The notes beneath the pieces were generated by a model. It saw only the letters and a program-made list of their open reading frames with translations. It was not told the DNA's origin and searched no databases. A stretch of DNA of 5,503 bases from Alphaproteobacteria bacterium (lineage in GTDB: Bacteria > Pseudomonadota > Alphaproteobacteria > Sneathiellales > Sneathiellaceae): NCBI GenBank assembly GCA_006226265.1, contig SBHH01000106.1, positions 1 to 5,503 on the forward strand. The letters are read 5' to 3'. The position numbers were made by a program, and so were the translations under genes. This document shows, in pieces, positions 1-5,503 of this stretch (position 1 is its first letter; every line of letters starts with the position of its first letter).

Positions 1-67
1 GGGTAAAATTTTCCCGGTATCGAAAAGTGCGCCGTGTGGGCGGGCATCCAAAAGATCGGACAGGCCG

Positions 68-790
68 GTGGAAGAAGCGGAAAATCAGGAAACATCCTGG
101 GAGGCAAGCTCCATTGAACTCGTGTCGCCCGTGTTATCCACGGCAGATGAGGGCAATGGCACGCCGGTGATTTTCGTCTCCCTCTATCTTCTGCTACTGG
201 CTTTCTTCATCTTCCTGCATTCTATTTCGGTTTTGAAGGAAGAGCGCATCCGTTCCGTTCTCGGCAGCGTGAATATCGCGTTCCAGGGGCTATCCCAGGA
301 GACCCCCGCCGACCGCCAGAAGTCCCTGTCGGGCGAGGAGCAGGGCACCCAGGAATTTCAGGCAAAACTTCTCAATGTGTTTGAGACGGCGGTTCCGCTT
401 GTCGAGTCCCATACGACCGATGGCGGCACGCGGCTGCAGTTCGATGTGCCTGTAGACAGAATTTTCGAAAAGGACAGCGATCAGCTTAACGGTGGTATGG
501 CGGGGTTTCTTACCGATGTTGCGGCGGCGTTGATCCAGCGCAACAGTAATGTTGCGACCGACCTCGAGATCATGATCGGGACGGGCCCTTCGCTCCCCTC
601 GACCGAAGAAATCGCCGACAACCTCGCGAACAAGCGCGTCGGCCGTCTTATTGAAAAGATGCTGGCCTTCGGCGTGCCGTCACGCAACCTTTCGGTCGCG
701 CTTGAGGAAGGCGATGCGGGCCTGCTGCATTTCAGCTTCTTCCTGCGCCCGGGCCTTACCTTTCGCTTCCGGCCGGAGGAAGGGCAATGA
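68..790 (+). CDS. MotB-like membrane protein lacking the ion-binding Asp, with a degenerate OmpA-like periplasmic domain
   Basis: The product is 240 residues if GTG 68 is the start. The N-terminus is hydrophilic (residues 1-32), followed by one transmembrane helix (about 33-55, core SLYLLLLAFFIFLHSIS) and a periplasmic part. The helix aligns without gaps to that of the next gene (LLLAFF in both), but the Asp that binds the ion in MotB is Ser38 here; a His (H51) lies near the outer end of the helix. Residues about 120-228 have the strand/helix rhythm of an OmpA/MotB C-terminal domain: VPVDRIFEKDSDQL is like the strand and loop before the first helix, and GVPSRNLSV follows the last one. The GHTD motif is absent (IGTGP at 170-174), while an Arg (R190) remains about where the RA motif would be. 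The start is uncertain: the frame stays open to the window edge and the GTG has only a weak GACAGG upstream. I infer an inactive or regulatory B-type partner of the next gene's product in a MotAB/ExbBD-like complex. The family is likely; the function is unproven. Confidence 0.72.
   Translation: MEEAENQETSWEASSIELVSPVLSTADEGNGTPVIFVSLYLLLLAFFIFLHSISVLKEERIRSVLGSVNIAFQGLSQETPADRQKSLSGEEQGTQEFQAKLLNVFETAVPLVESHTTDGGTRLQFDVPVDRIFEKDSDQLNGGMAGFLTDVAAALIQRNSNVATDLEIMIGTGPSLPSTEEIADNLANKRVGRLIEKMLAFGVPSRNLSVALEEGDAGLLHFSFFLRPGLTFRFRPEEGQ
775..780 (+). promoter_or_regulatory. Ribosome binding site of the canonical MotB-like gene
   Basis: GGAGGA lies 6 nt before ATG 787, inside the last codons of the preceding gene. 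It supports ATG 787 as the start and, with the ATGA stop/start overlap at 787-790, suggests translational coupling of the two MotB-like genes. Confidence 0.8.
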
Positions 791-1515
791 TCCGTGATCT
801 TCTCGGTCTCGGCCGCAGCGGCTCGGCCGCCTCCAGCACCATCTGGATGACGTCGCTTGCCGATCTGCTGGCGCTTCTGCTGGCCTTCTTTGTGATGCTC
901 TTTTCGATGAGCGAGATCAAGGTCGATCACTGGCAGACCGTGACCGAGACGCTCGGCAACAAGATCACCGATACCACCGATCTTGTGACCAGAACAGGCG
1001 AAGCCGAGAAAAACATGGCCATGATCTATGAGACCAAGGCAATCGATCTTGGCTATCTGGAGCATATTCTGAATGGCAAGAAGGCCCAGAGCCCGCTTTT
1101 GTCGAAGGTGAAGATATTCCGGGCCGACGAACGGTTGATCATTTCCCTGGCGGGACTTGATTTTTTCGCCCCGGGCACGGAGCAGGAAGGGCAGGAGGTG
1201 ACCGAGGTGATCGACATGATTGGCTCGACACTCCGTTTCATTAACAACCGGGTTGCGGTATATGGACATACCGATCCCGATCCGATTACCTCGCCGGCGG
1301 CGAAGTTCAGGAATAACTGGTCGCTGTCGGTGGCGCGCGCCCTGTCGGTGGCCAATGAACTGAAACAGGCAGGATATGGATTTCCGATCCGGGTCTTCGG
1401 TATGGCCGATTCCCGCTTCGGCGAACTGGCGACAGTTCTGGACAAGGACAGGAAATATGCGCTTGCACGGCGGGTGGACATTGTGGTGCAGGAAGCATCG
1501 GGCCGAGGGCAATAA
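787..1515 (+). CDS. MotB/OmpA-family stator-type protein with intact ion-binding Asp and peptidoglycan-binding motif
   Basis: The product is 242 residues, somewhat shorter than E. coli MotB (about 308). A short cytoplasmic tail precedes a single helix at about 19-41, of the MotB form W..SLADLL.LLLAFFVMLFSMS. D26 sits where the essential ion-carrying Asp of MotB (D32 in E. coli) sits. A linker of about 60 residues (43-105) leads to an OmpA/MotB domain: strand and loop at 108-130 (LDFFAPGTEQ), GHTD at 160-163, NW at 177-178, LSVARA at 180-185 and RRVDI at 228-232. The motif Asp and Arg are those that contact diaminopimelate of peptidoglycan in OmpA-type domains. In the known family, MotB dimers pair with a MotA pentamer to form an ion-driven motor anchored to the cell wall. 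The start is set by GGAGGA 6 nt upstream, and the gene overlaps the previous one by 4 bp. A MotA-like partner is not in the window. Whether it drives flagella or another machine, and which ion it uses, cannot be read from the sequence. Confidence 0.92.
   Translation: MIRDLLGLGRSGSAASSTIWMTSLADLLALLLAFFVMLFSMSEIKVDHWQTVTETLGNKITDTTDLVTRTGEAEKNMAMIYETKAIDLGYLEHILNGKKAQSPLLSKVKIFRADERLIISLAGLDFFAPGTEQEGQEVTEVIDMIGSTLRFINNRVAVYGHTDPDPITSPAAKFRNNWSLSVARALSVANELKQAGYGFPIRVFGMADSRFGELATVLDKDRKYALARRVDIVVQEASGRGQ
1505..1509 (+). promoter_or_regulatory. Ribosome binding site of the large exported TPR gene
   Basis: GAGGG lies 7 nt before ATG 1517, within the last codons of the MotB-like gene. It favours ATG 1517 over the in-frame ATG 1376, which would run 140 bp into the upstream gene and would bury the signal peptide. 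Confidence 0.7.
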
Positions 1516-1516
1516 G

Positions 1517-1606
1517 ATGGCGAAATTAAAGGGTGGACCGGCTTTTCATCTCCTTCTGCTGACGGGGCTTTTCTGCTGTATTGCGTTCACCAATGTGACG
1601 GCTGCC
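1517..1606 (+). other. Signal peptide of the large TPR protein
   Basis: This codes for residues 1-30: a basic start (MAKLK), a hydrophobic stretch HLLLLTGLFCCIAF and a small-residue end (VTAA) before EKVG. It indicates Sec export and cleavage by signal peptidase I. The exact cleavage site (after A29 or A30) is a judgement by eye. Confidence 0.75.
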
Positions 1607-4600
1607 GAGAAAGTCGGCGTCAACGCACTCGATGACGGCCAGACGGGCCGCCTCGCCTTGGACTGGGGCCATGCCGAACCCTTTTCGACCGAGATGGAGG
1701 GGGGCTATCTCTATGTCCGTTTTGCCCGCGCGTTCGAGGCTGATTTCTCCGATGTGCCGACCATGCTTGGCAAGTATCTGGGGCCTGCTGAAATGCTGGA
1801 AGGGGGCCAGTCGGTCCGTTTTCCGGTACAGGGCAAGGTAAATCTCGCCTCTGAGACGCGTGAAGGCAAGATTATCCTTAAGTTCCGGAAGAAAGCTGCC
1901 GTTCAGGCCGCCGCCGTTGCGGCGACGGCAAATGTCAAGCTCCGGAGCGGAGAGCATAAGGAATTCAGTCGTCTTGTCTTCGACTGGCCCGAGGCTGGTA
2001 TCAAGCATTCAAGCCGGATGGAGGGTGACAATCTCGTCATCACTTTCGATGAGCCTGCCGATGTCAATCTCGGTACCATCAACAGATACCCTCCGGCCCG
2101 GATACGGAATGTTTCCGATCGCACCGATGGCGGCAAGACCGTTGTGACCGTCGCGATGGATCACGGCAGCCGGATCAGCAGCTTCGAGAACGAGAAAAGC
2201 ATCGTCTACGACATTCGGGACGGCAAGAAGGCCGCTGTCAAAAAGCCGGAACCGAAGGAGCCTGAAGTCGCTGCGGCTCCCGTGGTTCTTCCGAAAGTAG
2301 CGCCCCTGCCAGCCACCCCGGCCGCCGTCAGGCAGGATGCGCCCCATATCGCCTCCCATCAGGCGGATGACGCCACCGGCCCTGACACCGCCGAGAAGTC
2401 GACCAAGACTGCGGATGCATATGAAGCACCGGCCGCCGGTTGGACGACCGATCCTGGTATTGCGAAGAATGGCGGTCATGATGATCCCGAAAAGATTGCG
2501 TCTATTTCGCCTGCCTCCGGTTCCGCAATTGCCCGGATCGGGCCGACCATTGTGCTGGATAATCCGAAAAGCAGCAAAAAACAGATGGAAAAGGCGACGG
2601 AAAACGATGCCGCACCAGTTGTTCATAAGGATTCCGCGAAGGATGAAACGGCTGCCCCGCAGCATCTTGAAGAGCCGGAACAAATCGAAGCAGCATCGTT
2701 CAATCCGGATAAGCCTGTTCATCACGATGGCGCCCCGGCCCTGCAGGAGGGCGCAGGTAATCATGACACCACCGGCTTCCCTCGGGGCGAGGTGGCGCAT
2801 GACAGCGCAAATCCGGCCGCCGAGCGGCTTGATGTCCACATTGCCAATCTTCGCGATGGCTTCCGTCTGATTTTTCCCTGGAAGCAGCCTGCGGCCATGG
2901 CCATGTACAAGAACCATGACGCCTTCTGGATCGTTTTTGACCGTCCGGCAATCGCCGATTTCAGCAATCTCTCCGGACCCTATAAATTCCTGGTGCCGGA
3001 TGCGGAGCAGGAGCCGGTGGCAGGTGCGACCGTCCTCAAATTCAAGTTCCGTGACGGCTATGTGCCGCGCGTGAGCAAGGTTCTGGAAAGCTGGCATGTC
3101 GATTTCGAGCTCGGAACCAAGGTCTCGTTTGAGCAGGCCATCTCGGTGCAGGAGCAGAAAGTGATCACGTCCGGTCTTCGGCTGTTTGTGCCCGCCGTGC
3201 AGAACGGTGAGGAAATCCGCTTTAAGGATCAGCGTACGGAGGCCGAGATGGTGATCATGCCGCTCCATGCGGCGGGTTGGGGAATGGCAAAAAAACGGGA
3301 ATTCAATGGCATCGCGCTTTTGCAGACGGTACAGGGTGTCGTCATGGAGGCCGTGGATGCCAGTCTTCGTATTTCACGTGAGCAAAACGGCGTATCTGTA
3401 ACAGCTGTTTCAAAAAGCTTTGCAATGGAAACACCGGAAAAACGTGAAGTACCGAAGCTGCCGGGCGAGGAAATGAACCCTGTGCCAGGACTTGCCAAGG
3501 CCGATTTCGTCAAGCTCAACGACTGGCTTCTTGCCGACCAGGCCCTGTTCACCCAGACCAAACAGGAATTGCAGAAGGAAATTGCGGCGGCAAAGCCCGA
3601 AGATACGATGGCGGCGATGATGAAGCTTGCCAAATTCTATGTCGCGCATGACTTCTATGCCGAGGCAAGCGGCGTCCTTCACGAGATGAAAGCACGTTTT
3701 GCCAAGGTTAACAAGGATGCCGACTACAAGCTGTTGGCGGGACTTGCCGCATTGGGCCTGCATCATCTGGATGATGCGGAAAGTTATCTCTATGATGGGG
3801 ACTTTGACGGCAATGCCGAAGTGGCGCCTTTCCGCGGCGCCGTTGCCGCGGAAAAAAGCAACTGGACCCGGGCGGCGCAGGAACTTGACTATTCCGCACC
3901 GGCCTTCGGTGTCTTCCCGAAAGAGTTGCAGAACCGTTTCAAACTGCTCCGGGCGGAGGCCGCGCTCAGGAATGGCAAGGTGAATGTCGCCCGCAGCACG
4001 CTTGACGGCGTCAAGGGTTCACTCGACAAGGAACAGATTGCCGCAAAGGCCTATTTGCAAGGCCGTCTTGCCTATCAATTGAGCAATTTCCCGGCGGCAA
4101 TCGCCCATTACGATCAGGCGATCAGGGCGGGTTACCGCCCGGTGACAGAGCGGGCACGCTATCAGAAGATCAAGGCCAACCTCGAAAGCAAGATCATCAA
4201 GCCCGAAGAGGCGGTGAAGGAGCTTGAGGCGCTCGATTTTGCCTGGCGCGGCGATGAGCTGGAAGTTGAGGTTCAACGGAGTCTTGGCCGTCTCTACGAG
4301 GAAGAGGGCAGGGTTGGCGAGGCACTGGCGGCCTACAAGCGCGTTGTCCGTCATTTTCCGGATTCTGAATATGCAGGCGAGCTTGGCAAGAAGATGAACG
4401 ATCTCTTTGCCGATCTGTTCCTGAACGGCGGTGCGGACAAGCTGCCGCCAATCAAGGCGCTGGCCATCTACTATCAGTATCGCGAGTTGACCCCGGTCGG
4501 CCATAAGGGCGACAAGATGATTCAGCAGCTTGCCGATCGCCTGACCCGCGTCGATCTCCTCGAACAGGCTGCCCAGCTTCTGGAACATCAGGTGAAATTC

Positions 4601-5212
4601 CGTCTGAAAGGTCTGGAAAAGGCCAATGTCGGGACGCGCCTTGCGATCATCCAGCTCTGGAACAAGAAACCCGAGGAAAGCCTGAAGGCGCTTTACAAGA
4701 CGAAATGGCGTGCGCTCTCACCGGCGGCCAAACGGGAGCGGTTGCATATAGAGGCCCGGGCGCAGGCCGGACTTCAGCATTATGACGAGGCGCTGGCGCT
4801 GCTCGCCGATGACGAGAGCGAGGAAGCCGATGTTTTGCGCGCGGAAGTTTACTGGAAATCGAAGAACTGGCCGGAGGCGATTCCGGCACTTGAGCATCTG
4901 ATCGGCAAGGGGCACAAGTCGATCGCGGAGGACCTTGACCGGCTCGACCGGCAGCGGATCATGCAGCTTGCCGTTGCCCGCAACCTTGCCAACGACAAGG
5001 CCGGAATTCGTCAAATGCGGAAAACTTACCGCCAGAAGATGGACGGAACGCCCGATCTTGCCGCTTTCGATCTGATCACGGAGACGAACGACAAGTCCGA
5101 TACGGATTTCCGCAAAAGGGCAAGCGTTATCGCTGAGGTGAGCCAGCTTGAAAGCTTCATGGCGGGCTATCGCCAGAAACTTGAAAAAGGGGATTTCTGG
5201 GCAACCGAATAG
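1517..5212 (+). CDS. Large exported protein with beta-modules, long linker and C-terminal TPR solenoid
   Basis: The product is 1231 residues from ATG 1517, which comes 1 nt after the previous stop. A signal peptide is clear: K3/K5, a hydrophobic core at 10-24 and a probable cleavage after A30 (NVTAA/EK). Cys20 and Cys21 follow LF, so this is no lipobox. Next come two related beta-rich modules (about 41-126 and 146-236), a Pro/Ala/Glu/Lys/His-rich linker (240-435), a third module (443-534) and a further beta-like stretch (about 550-634). Residues about 695-1130 are helical with TPR-like pairs, best seen at 845-873, 918-948, 1079-1099 and 1104-1127. The rest ends as a helical tail. No catalytic motif is visible. 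The mature protein should lie in the periplasm. Gene order suggests it works with the two MotB-like proteins. Sinorhizobium MotC, a periplasmic partner of MotB, is a functional analogy, not a demonstrated homologue. FimV is another large scaffold with TPRs, but no LysM or mid-protein membrane helix is seen here. The domain reading is firm; the role is inferred. Confidence 0.88.
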   Translation: MAKLKGGPAFHLLLLTGLFCCIAFTNVTAAEKVGVNALDDGQTGRLALDWGHAEPFSTEMEGGYLYVRFARAFEADFSDVPTMLGKYLGPAEMLEGGQSVRFPVQGKVNLASETREGKIILKFRKKAAVQAAAVAATANVKLRSGEHKEFSRLVFDWPEAGIKHSSRMEGDNLVITFDEPADVNLGTINRYPPARIRNVSDRTDGGKTVVTVAMDHGSRISSFENEKSIVYDIRDGKKAAVKKPEPKEPEVAAAPVVLPKVAPLPATPAAVRQDAPHIASHQADDATGPDTAEKSTKTADAYEAPAAGWTTDPGIAKNGGHDDPEKIASISPASGSAIARIGPTIVLDNPKSSKKQMEKATENDAAPVVHKDSAKDETAAPQHLEEPEQIEAASFNPDKPVHHDGAPALQEGAGNHDTTGFPRGEVAHDSANPAAERLDVHIANLRDGFRLIFPWKQPAAMAMYKNHDAFWIVFDRPAIADFSNLSGPYKFLVPDAEQEPVAGATVLKFKFRDGYVPRVSKVLESWHVDFELGTKVSFEQAISVQEQKVITSGLRLFVPAVQNGEEIRFKDQRTEAEMVIMPLHAAGWGMAKKREFNGIALLQTVQGVVMEAVDASLRISREQNGVSVTAVSKSFAMETPEKREVPKLPGEEMNPVPGLAKADFVKLNDWLLADQALFTQTKQELQKEIAAAKPEDTMAAMMKLAKFYVAHDFYAEASGVLHEMKARFAKVNKDADYKLLAGLAALGLHHLDDAESYLYDGDFDGNAEVAPFRGAVAAEKSNWTRAAQELDYSAPAFGVFPKELQNRFKLLRAEAALRNGKVNVARSTLDGVKGSLDKEQIAAKAYLQGRLAYQLSNFPAAIAHYDQAIRAGYRPVTERARYQKIKANLESKIIKPEEAVKELEALDFAWRGDELEVEVQRSLGRLYEEEGRVGEALAAYKRVVRHFPDSEYAGELGKKMNDLFADLFLNGGADKLPPIKALAIYYQYRELTPVGHKGDKMIQQLADRLTRVDLLEQAAQLLEHQVKFRLKGLEKANVGTRLAIIQLWNKKPEESLKALYKTKWRALSPAAKRERLHIEARAQAGLQHYDEALALLADDESEEADVLRAEVYWKSKNWPEAIPALEHLIGKGHKSIAEDLDRLDRQRIMQLAVARNLANDKAGIRQMRKTYRQKMDGTPDLAAFDLITETNDKSDTDFRKRASVIAEVSQLESFMAGYRQKLEKGDFWATE
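1637..1894 (+). repeat. Beta-module A of the TPR protein (protein-level repeat)
   Basis: Residues 41-126. It opens with RLALDW (45-50), continues with MEGGYLYVRF and EADFSDV (74-80), and ends with alternating hydrophobic strands to about 126. It aligns with modules B and C. The repeat is visible only in protein sequence; the DNA copies have diverged. Confidence 0.6.
1952..2224 (+). repeat. Beta-module B of the TPR protein (protein-level repeat)
   Basis: Residues 146-236. It opens with SRLVFDW (151-157), then MEGDNLVITFDEPADVNL and ends with SIVYDIRDG. This is the best-formed copy. The pattern recalls AMIN-type beta domains, which bind cell wall or partner proteins in amidases and secretins, but that assignment needs a profile search. 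Confidence 0.6.
2234..2821 (+). other. Low-complexity Pro/Ala/charged linker of the TPR protein
   Basis: Residues 240-435 are rich in Pro, Ala, Glu, Lys, Asp and His and show no regular hydrophobic pattern, so they are probably disordered. The segment separates modules A and B from module C. Such linkers often let a periplasmic protein span the space between membrane and wall; here that is inference. Confidence 0.6.
2843..3118 (+). repeat. Beta-module C of the TPR protein (protein-level repeat)
   Basis: Residues 443-534. It opens with RLIFPW (450-455), then DAFWIVFDRPAIADFSNL, and closes with WHVDFELG. It matches modules A and B at the R-L-x-hydrophobic-x-W opening and at the F...A.ADFS segment, but lies about 300 residues further on, beyond the linker. 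Confidence 0.55.
3599..4906 (+). other. TPR-like helical solenoid of the large protein
   Basis: Residues about 695-1130. Helix pairs carry TPR-type small and aromatic positions, for example GRLAYQLSNFPAAIAHYDQA (849-868), GRLYEEEGRVGEALAAYKRV (924-943) and AEVYWKSKNWPEAIPALEHL (1109-1128). TPR arrays are protein-docking surfaces, so this part probably binds a partner. Repeat boundaries outside these units are approximate. Confidence 0.7.
3829..3854. repeat. Perfect inverted repeat (10-bp stem, 6-nt loop) inside the TPR gene
   Basis: The arms are TTTCCGCGGC (3829-3838) and GCCGCGGAAA (3845-3854), with loop GCCGTT between. The + strand copy is followed by more A, and neither strand has a T-run after the hairpin, so it is not a typical intrinsic terminator. 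It lies within codons for PFRGAVAAEK (771-780). It may simply be chance in GC-rich coding sequence. Confidence 0.55.
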
Positions 5213-5218
5213 GCTGCG

Positions 5219-5503
5219 TCAGATCTCGTTCATGAGGATGCGGGCGTAAAGGTCCGCATCCACATTCCCGCCCGAGGCAACCGCCACTGCCGTTTTCCCG
5301 GCTATGTCGATCTTGCCCGATAGAAGCGCCGCCAGCGCGACAGCGCCGCCGGGTTCAATCACGCATTTGAGATAGCGAAAGGCGATGCGGATCGCCTCCG
5401 CCGCTTCCGCATCGCTGATGGCGAGGCCGCCCGCTAATGTCACGCGGTTGACGCCGAAGGTAATTTCGCCTGGCATAGGGGTGACGATGGCATCGCAGAT
5501 GCT
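5219..5503 (-). CDS. Threonine/serine dehydratase, C-terminal part (5' end outside window)
   Basis: The last 94 residues are present and the reading frame runs off the window edge. The family is fold-type II PLP enzymes that deaminate L-threonine to 2-oxobutanoate or L-serine to pyruvate in the cytoplasm. Supporting motifs, numbered from the first residue in the window, are MPGEITF (10-16), EPGGAVALAALL (50-61, the usual EPSGA-type segment) and SGGNVD (77-82), whose Ser lies near the PLP ring nitrogen in this family. The protein ends 12 residues after SGGNVD, so there is no ACT-like regulatory domain as in biosynthetic IlvA. This is the short, catabolic-type form, usually about 320-330 residues. 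The PLP lysine would lie in the missing part. Relatives with hydroxyaspartate or hydroxyectoine-related substrates cannot be excluded. The gene converges on the TPR gene with only 6 bp between the stops and is probably unrelated to it. Confidence 0.88.
   Translation of the reverse strand, partial: SICDAIVTPMPGEITFGVNRVTLAGGLAISDAEAAEAIRIAFRYLKCVIEPGGAVALAALLSGKIDIAGKTAVAVASGGNVDADLYARILMNEI

Noticed and set aside
481..1512. Open frame of 343 codons on the - strand opposite the MotB-like genes
   Set aside because: It is antisense to two genes with recognisable helices and a MotB motif. Its own product has Arg/His/Pro-rich composition and no domain.
1376..1516. N-terminal extension of the TPR protein from ATG 1376
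   Set aside because: It overlaps the MotB-like gene by 140 bp and would place 47 residues before a textbook signal peptide. ATG 1517 has its own GAGGG site.
1550..1582. Lipoprotein signal in the TPR protein (Cys20/Cys21)
   Set aside because: The residues before Cys are G-L-F, which do not fit a lipobox; a signal peptidase I site follows at about residue 30.
2009..3268. Long open frame of 419 codons on the - strand
   Set aside because: It lies wholly antisense to the TPR gene, whose modules and signal peptide are clear. The translation is rich in Arg, Gly and His with no recognisable domain, as expected from a shadow frame in GC-rich DNA.
787..5212. Zorya-type defence system (ZorA/ZorB with effectors)
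   Set aside because: A MotB-like protein is present, but there is no helicase, nuclease or other Zorya effector; the third gene is an exported TPR protein. The pattern fits an envelope or motility machine better.
5213..5218. Shared bidirectional terminator between the convergent genes
   Set aside because: The gap is only 6 bp and no inverted repeat with a T-run is visible around it.

Overview
The window looks like bacterial chromosome, most probably from an alphaproteobacterium. This rests on moderate-to-high GC with GC-rich third codon positions, the style of the MotB-like and TPR proteins, and a short threonine/serine dehydratase resembling alphaproteobacterial ones. The genus cannot be named from this sequence. 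There are no RNA genes, insertion sequences, CRISPR arrays or phage genes.

Layout: bases 1-67 are a leader that cannot be assigned. A tight three-gene block on the + strand follows. (1) Bases 68-790 encode a MotB-like membrane protein whose helix lacks the ion-binding Asp and whose periplasmic domain looks like a worn-down OmpA fold. (2) Bases 787-1515 encode a canonical-looking MotB/OmpA-family protein with the Asp in its helix and an intact GHTD...NW.LS..RA peptidoglycan-binding signature. (3) Bases 1517-5212 encode a 1231-residue exported protein with three related beta-type modules, a long Pro/Ala/charged linker and a C-terminal TPR solenoid. On the - strand, 5219-5503 is the C-terminal end of a PLP-dependent threonine/serine dehydratase, which converges on the block with a 6-bp gap.

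How the genes may work together (inference): the first pair overlaps by 4 bp (ATGA), and the third gene starts 1 nt after the second stops, so all three are probably made together. A MotA/ExbB/TolQ-type channel subunit would be expected just upstream, outside the window. The two MotB-like proteins could form an asymmetric B-subunit pair in which only one partner carries the ion-binding Asp. The large exported protein could act as their periplasmic scaffold, much as MotC works with MotB in Sinorhizobium. Whether the target is the flagellar motor or another 5:2-type motor cannot be decided, since no other flagellar gene is visible. This asymmetric stator-like block is the most interesting item here. 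The dehydratase is probably unrelated metabolism.
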